5,868 nt of DNA, taken from contig JAISDK010000258.1 of assembly GCA_031264875.1 (NCBI GenBank), positions 1 through 5,868 on the forward strand. Direction: 5' to 3'. Below are positions 1 to 5,868 of the stretch, piece after piece; positions within the stretch are counted from its first letter, which is position 1, and the number at the start of each line of letters is the position of its first letter. Below the pieces are notes generated by a model. It saw only the letters and a list, made by a program, of their open reading frames with translations. It ran no database searches and was not told the origin of the DNA. Position numbers and translations under genes: made by a program. The DNA is from Prevotellaceae bacterium (GTDB lineage: Bacteria > Bacteroidota > Bacteroidia > Bacteroidales > UBA932).

Positions 1-2522
1 AATAGACGGTCATACAGCGACTGTACTTCTTCCTCGTTATTTTTCATCGCCACGGCAACCAGTCCTCTCAAGGTTCCGCAGTCTTCTTCGGTAATAATCA
101 CATCGTGAGATACGTCCACTAAGCGGCGTGTCAAATATCCTGCATCAGCGGTTTTCAAAGCCGTATCGGCAAGACCTTTGCGGGCTCCGTGTGTGGAAAT
201 AAAGTATTCCAGCACCGACAATCCTTCTTTAAAGTTCGACAGGATTGGGTTTTCGATGATTTGCGCTTCCGAAGAACCCGATTTCTGAGGTTTTGCCATC
301 AGTCCGCGCATACCCGACAATTGTCGAATCTGCTCTTTTGAACCGCGGGCGCCGGAGTCAAGCATCATGAACACGGAATTGAATCCATGATTATCGGAAG
401 TCAGCTGCTTCATCAATGTTTGGGTGAGTTTTGCATTGGTATGCGTCCAAATGTCAATAATCTGGTTATAGCGTTCATTATTGGTAATGAATCCCATGTT
501 GTAGTTGTTCAACACTTCTTCGACTTCGGCATAACCTTGCTCCACCAGCTTTACTTTTTCGGCAGGAATGATAACGTCGTCCAGATTGAATGACAAACCG
601 CCTTTAAAGGCCATGGAATATCCCAGTTCCTTTATGTCGTCGAGAAATTTTGCCGTAGTAGCGGTTCCGGTGGTTTTCATCACCATACCTATAATGTCGC
701 GCAGCGATTTTTTTGTCAGCAATTCGTTGATATACCCTACTTCCTTCGGAACAACGAGGTTGAACATGATGCGTCCTACTGTCGTTTCTATTAATTCTTG
801 CTTTTCCGAACCGTCTTTCTGAGTAACTTTAAGCATTACTTTAACAACGGCATGCAAATCTACAGCTCGTTCGTTGTATGCAATTATGGCTTCTTCGGAT
901 CCGTAGAATATCAGACCTGAACCTTTGGCGTCCTGTTTTGCTTTTGTAATATAGTAAAGTCCAAGCACCATGTCCTGAGAGGGAACGGTAATCGGAGCGC
1001 CGTTTGCGGGATTCAGTATGTTGTGTGCGCCAAGCATCAAAAGCTGCGCTTCGAGGATTGCAGCGTTTCCAAGCGGCAAATGAACGGCCATCTGGTCTCC
1101 GTCGAAGTCGGCATTGAAAGCTGTACACGATAGCGGATGCAGCTGAATTGCTTTGCCTTCTATCAGTTTTGGCTGAAATGCCTGGATACCGAGACGGTGA
1201 AGCGTTGGAGCGCGGTTGAGCATTACCGGATGCCCTTTCATTACATTTTCAAGTATATCCCAAACAACAGGGTCTTTGCGGTCAACTATTTTCTTTGCCG
1301 ATTTAACGGTTTTAACAATACCCCGTTCGATGAGCTTGCGGATAACGAAAGGCTTGTAGAGTTCGGCAGCCATATCCTTGGGCAAGCCACATTCGTGCAT
1401 TTTCAATTCCGGGCCTACAACGATAACCGACCGTGCCGAATAGTCCACACGTTTTCCCAGTAAGTTTTGACGGAAACGTCCCTGCTTGCCTTTCAAGCTG
1501 TCGCTTAATGATTTCAAGGCTCTGTTCGCTTCTGTTTTAACTGCATTCGATTTACGTGAGTTATCAAACAGCGAATCGACTGATTCCTGCAGCATACGTT
1601 TTTCGTTACGCAGAATCACTTCGGGAGCTTTTATTTCTATTAATCTTTTCAGACGGTTGTTACGTATAATGACTCTGCGGTATAAGTCGTTCAGGTCGGA
1701 TGTTGCAAAACGGCCTCCGTCCAAAGGCACCAGGGGGCGCAGATCGGGAGGAATCACAGGAATGACTTTCAATATCATCCATTCCGGTTTGTTGATTTCG
1801 CGCGCTGTTCTGAACGTTTCTACTACATTAAGACGTTTAAGGGCGTCGGCTTTACGCTGTTGCGAGGTTTCGCTATTTGCTTTGTCTCTCAGCGAATACG
1901 ATAATTCATCCAAATTAAGAGCCTGTAACAGTGCGTATATGGCTTCGGCTCCCATATCCGCGATGAATTTGTTGGGATCGGAATTTTCAAGCAGCTGGTT
2001 GTCTTTGGGAAGCGTGTCGATTATCTGAATATATTCGTCTTCCGTAAGGAGGTCTAACTTGTTAACTCCATTTTCTCCCGCAACGCCCGGCTGTATCACG
2101 ACGTAACGTTCGTAATAAATAACCGATTCCAGCTTTTTTGCAGGAATACCCAGCAGGTAAGCCAGCTTATTGGGAGCAGAACGGAAATACCAGATATGCG
2201 CAACAGGGACAATCAATGATATGTGTCCCATTCTTTCCCGCCGCACTTTCTTTTCTGTAACTTCAACGCCACAACGGTCGCATACAATCCCGCGATAGCG
2301 TATTCGTTTATATTTGCCGCAGTGACACTCATAATCTTTAACCGGCCCGAATATCCGTTCACAGAATAACCCGTCTCTTTCGGGCTTGTATGTTCTGTAA
2401 TTTATTGTTTCGGGTTTTGATACTTCTCCAAAAGATTGGTCTAAAATCTCCTCGGGAGAAGCTAATGCAATGGTCATTTTGGTGAAGTTACTCTTCAGCT
2501 TTGTTTCCTTTTTTAAAGCCAT
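1..2522 (-). CDS. rpoC: DNA-directed RNA polymerase beta' subunit, N-terminal 840 residues (partial at the left edge)
   Basis: RpoC forms the catalytic half of the RNA polymerase active-site cleft with beta. Read from the ATG at 2522, the frame is open to base 1. In order it shows the N-terminal zinc site (C66, C68, C81, C84), the PPDLRPLVPLDGGRF lid/rudder region near residue 255, the switch region GRFRQNLLGKRVDYSARTV near 345, NRAPTLHRLGIQAF at 436-449, the catalytic NADFDGDQM at 470-478 with Mg-binding D472, D474 and D476, the bridge helix starting GARKGLADTALKTA at 779, and C815, the first cysteine of the second zinc site. Numbering tracks E. coli RpoC almost exactly, so no frameshift or insertion is present. 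Roughly the last 40% of the usual about 1,400 residues, including the trigger loop, lies outside the window. The start MALKKETK matches the family N-terminus. There is no Shine-Dalgarno sequence; the leader is A-rich. Oddly, rpoB is not upstream. Confidence 0.98.
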   Translation of the reverse strand, partial: MALKKETKLKSNFTKMTIALASPEEILDQSFGEVSKPETINYRTYKPERDGLFCERIFGPVKDYECHCGKYKRIRYRGIVCDRCGVEVTEKKVRRERMGHISLIVPVAHIWYFRSAPNKLAYLLGIPAKKLESVIYYERYVVIQPGVAGENGVNKLDLLTEDEYIQIIDTLPKDNQLLENSDPNKFIADMGAEAIYALLQALNLDELSYSLRDKANSETSQQRKADALKRLNVVETFRTAREINKPEWMILKVIPVIPPDLRPLVPLDGGRFATSDLNDLYRRVIIRNNRLKRLIEIKAPEVILRNEKRMLQESVDSLFDNSRKSNAVKTEANRALKSLSDSLKGKQGRFRQNLLGKRVDYSARSVIVVGPELKMHECGLPKDMAAELYKPFVIRKLIERGIVKTVKSAKKIVDRKDPVVWDILENVMKGHPVMLNRAPTLHRLGIQAFQPKLIEGKAIQLHPLSCTAFNADFDGDQMAVHLPLGNAAILEAQLLMLGAHNILNPANGAPITVPSQDMVLGLYYITKAKQDAKGSGLIFYGSEEAIIAYNERAVDLHAVVKVMLKVTQKDGSEKQELIETTVGRIMFNLVVPKEVGYINELLTKKSLRDIIGMVMKTTGTATTAKFLDDIKELGYSMAFKGGLSFNLDDVIIPAEKVKLVEQGYAEVEEVLNNYNMGFITNNERYNQIIDIWTHTNAKLTQTLMKQLTSDNHGFNSVFMMLDSGARGSKEQIRQLSGMRGLMAKPQKSGSSEAQIIENPILSNFKEGLSVLEYFISTHGARKGLADTALKTADAGYLTRRLVDVSHDVIITEEDCGTLRGLVAVAMKNNEEEVQSLYDRL

Positions 2523-2597
2523 ATTTTTATCTTATGTTGTTATATTTCAATTTTAAAGCTACCAAATGATACGATATAATACATTAAAATTAGCCCG

Positions 2598-2627
2598 CAA
2601 AATTAGTTATTAATTTAGAATTACAAA
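2598..2627 (-). promoter_or_regulatory. Bacteroidota-type promoter for rpoC
   Basis: On the minus strand a -33 box TTTG (2627-2624) is followed after 18 bases by TAATTTTG (2605-2598), an exact match to the TAnnTTTG -7 consensus of the Bacteroidota primary sigma factor. Transcription should start near 2593, giving an rpoC leader of about 70 bases. The match and spacing are seen directly; activity is inferred. It matters because rpoC here has no rpoB upstream to supply its transcription. Confidence 0.72.
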
Positions 2628-2757
2628 AAAATAGAGATGTTTTTTTACTATTTCTCATATTAAAGATGTTCAAACTATGCTTTTCCTGCGGACTAACCTG
2701 CTCAACAGGATGTTTCTGTATTGATACAAAATACCGTCGGCATGTATTCCCGGAGAC

Positions 2758-2786
2758 TTTCCAATTGAATTTATTTCATACCTTTG
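2758..2786 (+). promoter_or_regulatory. Bacteroidota-type promoter for lysC
   Basis: TACCTTTG at 2779-2786 fits the TAnnTTTG -7 consensus exactly. The -33 element is weak: the best candidate is TTTCC at 2758-2762, about 17 bases upstream, with no exact TTTG at good spacing. Transcription would begin near 2791, leaving a leader of about 20 A-rich bases before the ATG at 2812 and no Shine-Dalgarno sequence, as is usual in this phylum. Confidence 0.6.
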
Positions 2787-2811
2787 TTTCCTTTAAATAA
2801 ATATAAACAAC

Positions 2812-4083
2812 ATGTTGATATATAAATTTGGCGGCGCGTCAATAAAATCTCCGGAAGGGGTTTGCAATCTTGGAAAAATTGTCTCGCAATGTACAGACAG
2901 GCTTATAGTTGTTGTTTCTGCAATGGGTAAAACGACTAATATGCTGGAGGCTGTGAATGTGGCGTATTTCGAGCGGAATACGGACGAAGCTCTGCGGATA
3001 CTGTCCGAAGCAGGAGACTATCATTATGATATGATTGACGGTTTGACGGAAATCGGCAGTTCGGCAGTGGAAAAGCTGAAATCTTCTATTAAATCACTGA
3101 TTGGAACTGTTATACATTTTATTGAGAACAACAGGAATCATGATTTTGATTACTGTTACGGACAGATTGTTTCTCTGGGCGAACTGTTGTCATCGACCAT
3201 TGTCAATGAATACGTAAACAGTGCAGTAAAGACGTCGGAGCTTGTTGATGCACGGACTTTTATTACTACGGACAGCCTGTTTCGTGAGGCGGGGGTATAT
3301 TTCGATAAGACGGAGAGAAAGCTGGCGGATGTTTTTTCGTTTTGCAATAATGTAAACTGCTATATAACCCAGGGATTTATAGGCTCAAACCTGAATGGCG
3401 ACACAACTGCCCTGGGGCGCGAAGGGTCGGACTACAGCGCGGCAATAATTGCATCTCTGACGGGCGCCGGAAGCTTGACGATATGGAAAGACGTGCCCGG
3501 AGTGTTGAGCGCTGATCCGAAGCTGTTTCCCGATGCAAAGCTTTTACCGGAACTGTCGTACAAGGATGCTGCGGAACTGTCGTACTATGGGGCGCAGGTG
3601 ATGCATCAGAAAACTATCAAGCCTCTGGTAAATAAAAATATACCATTATATGTAAGGTCATTTGCCGATATTGACAGGCCGGGTACCGACATTTCCTCGA
3701 AAAAGAGGCTTAAAAACATTCCGGTGATTGCTGTAAAGAAAAACCAGGTGCTGATCTCCATTTTGCCGAAGGATTTTTCATTTGCCCTGGAGGACGCTCT
3801 GATTGAAAATCTACTGATACTTCAGCGTTACAGGCTGAAAATACATTTGATACAGAGCACTCCGCTCTGCATTTCGCTTTGTGTGGACGACGGACGCAAT
3901 ACTCGTCTGGCAATCGACGAGCTGCGTATTAACGGTCTGGTGCAGTACAATGACTGTCTTGAGCTGATTACTGTTAGAAATTACACCGGGGATTTGATCG
4001 AACAGTATTCCGGAAACAGGGAAAAACTGATAGTGCAGCGTGACAGGGCTACGGTCAGGATTTTGCTTAAAAATGTGTTGTAG
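2812..4083 (+). CDS. lysC: Aspartate kinase (aspartokinase), monofunctional
   Basis: This cytoplasmic enzyme phosphorylates L-aspartate to 4-phospho-aspartate, the first step towards lysine, diaminopimelate, threonine and methionine. The 423-residue protein starts with the family signature KFGGAS (5-10, ATP-contacting K5). It continues with SAMGKTTN (36-43), SLGELLSS (121-128, substrate-binding E124), ALGREGSDYSAA (200-211, D207 equivalent to the GRGGSD aspartate), IWKDVPGVLSADPK (224-237) and SYYGAQVMHQKT (257-268). The kinase domain ends near 300. The remaining about 120 residues form a divergent ACT-type regulatory tail. No homoserine dehydrogenase domain follows, so it is not ThrA. GREGSD in place of GRGGSD is, from memory, normal for Bacteroidota. 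HQKT replaces the more usual HPxT. The tail suggests allosteric feedback control, but the effector cannot be read from sequence. The symbol lysC is by family; paralogues elsewhere in the genome are possible. Confidence 0.93.
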   Translation: MLIYKFGGASIKSPEGVCNLGKIVSQCTDRLIVVVSAMGKTTNMLEAVNVAYFERNTDEALRILSEAGDYHYDMIDGLTEIGSSAVEKLKSSIKSLIGTVIHFIENNRNHDFDYCYGQIVSLGELLSSTIVNEYVNSAVKTSELVDARTFITTDSLFREAGVYFDKTERKLADVFSFCNNVNCYITQGFIGSNLNGDTTALGREGSDYSAAIIASLTGAGSLTIWKDVPGVLSADPKLFPDAKLLPELSYKDAAELSYYGAQVMHQKTIKPLVNKNIPLYVRSFADIDRPGTDISSKKRLKNIPVIAVKKNQVLISILPKDFSFALEDALIENLLILQRYRLKIHLIQSTPLCISLCVDDGRNTRLAIDELRINGLVQYNDCLELITVRNYTGDLIEQYSGNREKLIVQRDRATVRILLKNVL

Positions 4084-4142
4084 TGTCGCGTTGTTCTTTA
4101 AAATAGTGAATGACATGACAGCAGGATTGCGGATGCGGATTC

Positions 4143-4172
4143 TTGCGAAAAGAAAAAAATCGTGTACTTTTG
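4143..4172 (+). promoter_or_regulatory. Bacteroidota-type promoter for dnaB
   Basis: TTG at 4143-4145 followed after 19 bases by TACTTTTG at 4165-4172 fits the -33/-7 arrangement of the Bacteroidota primary sigma factor. Only 12 bases separate the -7 box from the dnaB ATG at 4185, so the start site near 4177 would give a leader of about 5-10 bases. The same TTG is formally an in-frame start codon for dnaB, but it lies upstream of the predicted transcript, which argues for the ATG. No clear terminator is visible between lysC and this promoter, so some read-through from lysC is possible. Confidence 0.7.
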
Positions 4173-4184
4173 CGCGAAAATATT

Positions 4185-5705
4185 ATGGCAAAATTGCAGA
4201 AATATAAGTTTGACCCCACTGAATCTGCGGCGCTCGAACTGGGAAAAAAGCCGCCTCAGGCGATAGATATGGAAGAAGCTGTGCTTGGCGCACTGATGAT
4301 TGAAAACAGCGCTATAGTCGATATCCAGGGACTGCTTGTTCCCGAAAGTTTTTATCTCGAAACACATCAGAAAATATACAAGTCGATTGTCGATTTGGCC
4401 GGACGGCACGAAGCGATTGACATATACACCGTGGCAACGGAACTGAAAAAGGACAACAATCTTGAATTTGTCGGCGGCGCTTATTATCTTTCCGAACTTA
4501 CCGGCAAAATAGGCTCGGCGGCGCATATCGAATACCATGCCAAAATTATTGCCCAAAAGTATATTCAGAGAAGACTGATTGAAATTGCGTCGGAAATACA
4601 GCGTGAAGCATTTGATGACAAGACGGATGTGAACGATTTGCTCGATTCGGCTCAGCAGAAAATATTCGAGCTTGCCGAGCGCAACATGAGAAACGAAGCC
4701 CAGCCTGTATCGACCATAATCGAAAGAGCTATCGAGGAGATGGAAATTACTTCTGCCAGAAGCGACGGGTTCAGCGGTGTTCCTTCGGGATTTACTTCCC
4801 TGGACAGAATTACTTCCGGCTGGCAGCCTTCGTCGCTGATTATTATAGCGGCGCGTCCGTCGATGGGAAAAACGGCATTTGTTTTGTCAATAGCACGTTC
4901 GGTAGCGGTGGACTTTAACAGGGGGGTTGCCTTTTTTTCGCTGGAGATGTCGTCGGTAGAACTTGTCAAGCGTTTGATGATAAGCGAAACGGGTATTTCG
5001 TCCGAAAAAATAAAAAACGGGAAACTCGAAGATCATGAATGGTATCAGCTTGAAACGAAAATACAGGCGCTGTCGGAAGCGCCACTGTATATTGACGATA
5101 CGCCGGCGCTGTCGATATTTGAATTGCGCTCGAAAGCCCGACGGCTCGTACAGAATCATAAAATTGAACTTATAATAGTTGATTATTTGCAGTTTATGAC
5201 CGGCCCGCCGGAGAAAAGCGCTATGAGGGAACAGGAAATCTCCGCTATTTCACGCTCGCTGAAAGCAATAGCCAAGGAACTCAGCGTGCCTGTAATCGCT
5301 TTGGCACAGCTCAACCGTAATGTCGAGATGCGGGCGGGAAATAAACGTCCTCAGCTTTCCGATCTCCGTGATTCGGGCGCTATCGAACAGGATGCCGACA
5401 TTGTTGCATTCATTCATCGTCCCGAATATTATGGACTGTATGAAGACGAGCAGGGAAATTCTACTGTCGGTATTGCCGAAATCATTCTGGCCAAGCACAG
5501 AAACGGCGCCGTAGGTGAAGTGAAACTCCGATTCCGCAGTGAAGAGGCTAAATTCTATGACCTCGAAGACCCCGGTATATCAACACAGTCGCATACTGTG
5601 GGATCAAAAATGAATAACGATTTTTCAACGGTAACGGCTTCGGATAACAGTTTTCCCAGCAATATTGCAGAGTTTGACGTTAAGTATTCCGATGCGCCTT
5701 TCTAA
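4185..5705 (+). CDS. dnaB: Replicative DNA helicase DnaB
   Basis: DnaB is the hexameric, ATP-driven 5'-3' helicase that unwinds DNA at the replication fork and recruits primase. From the ATG at 4185 the protein has 506 residues. The N-terminal helical domain starts near PPQAIDMEEAVLGALM (23-38) and ends near residue 165, followed by a linker. The RecA-like motor domain shows Walker A ARPSMGKT (223-230, K229), FFSLEM with catalytic E254, Walker B LIIVDYLQF with D333, AQLNR (374-378), DLRDSGAIEQDAD (393-405) and KHRNG (437-441, probable arginine finger R439). No intein or insertion is present. After about residue 461 comes a polar tail rich in S, T and N, ending SDAPF. The frame stays open to a TTG at 4143, but MAKLQKYKF is the likelier start because the promoter overlaps the upstream extension. 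No Shine-Dalgarno sequence is present. Confidence 0.97.
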   Translation: MAKLQKYKFDPTESAALELGKKPPQAIDMEEAVLGALMIENSAIVDIQGLLVPESFYLETHQKIYKSIVDLAGRHEAIDIYTVATELKKDNNLEFVGGAYYLSELTGKIGSAAHIEYHAKIIAQKYIQRRLIEIASEIQREAFDDKTDVNDLLDSAQQKIFELAERNMRNEAQPVSTIIERAIEEMEITSARSDGFSGVPSGFTSLDRITSGWQPSSLIIIAARPSMGKTAFVLSIARSVAVDFNRGVAFFSLEMSSVELVKRLMISETGISSEKIKNGKLEDHEWYQLETKIQALSEAPLYIDDTPALSIFELRSKARRLVQNHKIELIIVDYLQFMTGPPEKSAMREQEISAISRSLKAIAKELSVPVIALAQLNRNVEMRAGNKRPQLSDLRDSGAIEQDADIVAFIHRPEYYGLYEDEQGNSTVGIAEIILAKHRNGAVGEVKLRFRSEEAKFYDLEDPGISTQSHTVGSKMNNDFSTVTASDNSFPSNIAEFDVKYSDAPF

Positions 5706-5754
5706 AATGAACAGTTAGAAGTTCTACACAGGGTGTTGCCATATTTTTCATTTG

Positions 5755-5868
5755 TCAGCCCTCCAACTTCTGAAACGTGACACGTTGCTCTTTCATTGAT
5801 ATTTTGCCAACTTTGTAGCCGTACCGCACCGCTTCTTTCTTGTAAGTCAGGAAAGAATGGTCTATGTC
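5755..5868 (-). CDS. C-terminal 37 residues of an unidentified protein (partial at the right edge)
   Basis: On the minus strand an open frame enters at base 5868 and ends with TGA at 5757-5755. The visible peptide begins DIDHSFLTYKKEAVRYGY and ends VTFQKLEG. It has a soluble, lysine-rich composition with alternating hydrophobic residues, as in a helix followed by a beta strand. I do not recognise the family and assign no function. It converges on dnaB with 49 bases between the stop codons. No strong hairpin plus T-run is visible in that gap, so no terminator is called. Support comes from plausible protein composition and tail-to-tail layout, but 37 codons without a stop can also arise by chance. 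Confidence 0.5.
   Translation of the reverse strand, partial: DIDHSFLTYKKEAVRYGYKVGKISMKEQRVTFQKLEG

Larger units (their letters stand above)
2523..2811. other. Divergent intergenic region between rpoC and lysC
   Basis: This 289-base AT-rich gap separates two genes that point away from each other. It carries the rpoC promoter (2598-2627, minus) and the lysC promoter (2758-2786, plus). The middle, about 2640-2755, has no strong hairpin, RNA gene or recognisable operator. It contains one short open frame with clustered cysteines (2666-2800, plus; see findings) that lacks a recognisable promoter and is not called as a gene. No riboswitch such as the lysine (L-box) type is apparent: the predicted lysC leader is only about 20 bases, too short to hold one. 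Confidence 0.8.

Noticed and set aside
1486..2028. 180-codon open frame on the plus strand
   Set aside because: It is antisense to the highly conserved rpoC coding sequence, shows no domain, and is a shadow of the real frame.
2563..2571. Second possible -7 box for rpoC, TATCATTTG on the minus strand
   Set aside because: It has three bases instead of two between TA and TTTG, and no -33 box at proper spacing; the box at 2598-2605 fits much better.
2697..2709. Small hairpin CCTG-ctcaa-CAGG in the rpoC-lysC gap
   Set aside because: A four-base stem that does not extend and has no T-run; not convincing as a terminator or RNA element.
4129..4140. Tandem GCGGAT GCGGAT before the dnaB promoter
   Set aside because: Only two six-base copies, within the range of chance; no sign of an iteron array or DnaA boxes.
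4143..4184. TTG start extending DnaB by 14 residues
   Set aside because: The extension is made of the promoter's -33 and -7 boxes, lies upstream of the predicted transcript, and the ATG at 4185 gives a typical DnaB N-terminus.
4098..4556. 152-codon open frame on the minus strand
   Set aside because: It overlaps dnaB and its promoter in antisense and its translation shows no recognisable domain or composition of a real protein.
5716..5726. Inverted repeat TAGAA-G-TTCTA after dnaB, considered as a terminator
   Set aside because: It has a five-base AT-rich stem, a one-base centre and no following T-run, too weak to call.
5774..5786. Palindrome AACGTG-A-CACGTT
   Set aside because: The one-base centre is too short for an RNA hairpin loop, no T-run follows, and it lies inside the predicted partial coding sequence. 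A protein-binding site cannot be excluded, but nothing supports it.
1..5868. A new multi-gene defence, mobile or biosynthetic system
   Set aside because: All complete genes belong to well-known housekeeping families, and there are no repeats, integrase, toxin-antitoxin or phage signals in the window.

Overview
The window reads as an ordinary housekeeping stretch of a Bacteroidota chromosome, probably Bacteroidales. Three things support this. The RpoC and aspartate kinase proteins look like members of that phylum. All three start regions lack a Shine-Dalgarno sequence and are A-rich instead. Each of the three complete starts has a Bacteroidota-type -7 box (TAnnTTTG) upstream: TAATTTTG, TACCTTTG and TACTTTTG. 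No mobile element, CRISPR array, tRNA or rRNA was seen.

Layout. Positions 1-2522 (minus strand) hold the first 840 codons of rpoC, the beta' subunit of RNA polymerase; the gene runs off the left edge. Positions 2523-2811 are a divergent intergenic region with one promoter facing each way. Positions 2812-4083 (plus) encode a 423-residue monofunctional aspartate kinase (lysC type). A 101-base gap with its own promoter leads to 4185-5705 (plus), the replicative DNA helicase dnaB (506 residues). From 5755 to the right edge, on the minus strand, is the last 37 codons of an unidentified gene converging on dnaB.

The genes serve transcription (rpoC), amino acid and cell-wall precursor supply (lysC) and chromosome replication (dnaB). 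They do not look like one operon: each has its own promoter and rpoC points the other way. The most noteworthy structural point is that rpoC is not preceded by rpoB, as it is in the usual rpoB-rpoC operon, but by a promoter region and a divergent gene. A second point is that the dnaB promoter lies so close to its ATG that the mRNA leader should be only about 5-10 bases. I found no credible new multi-gene system here.
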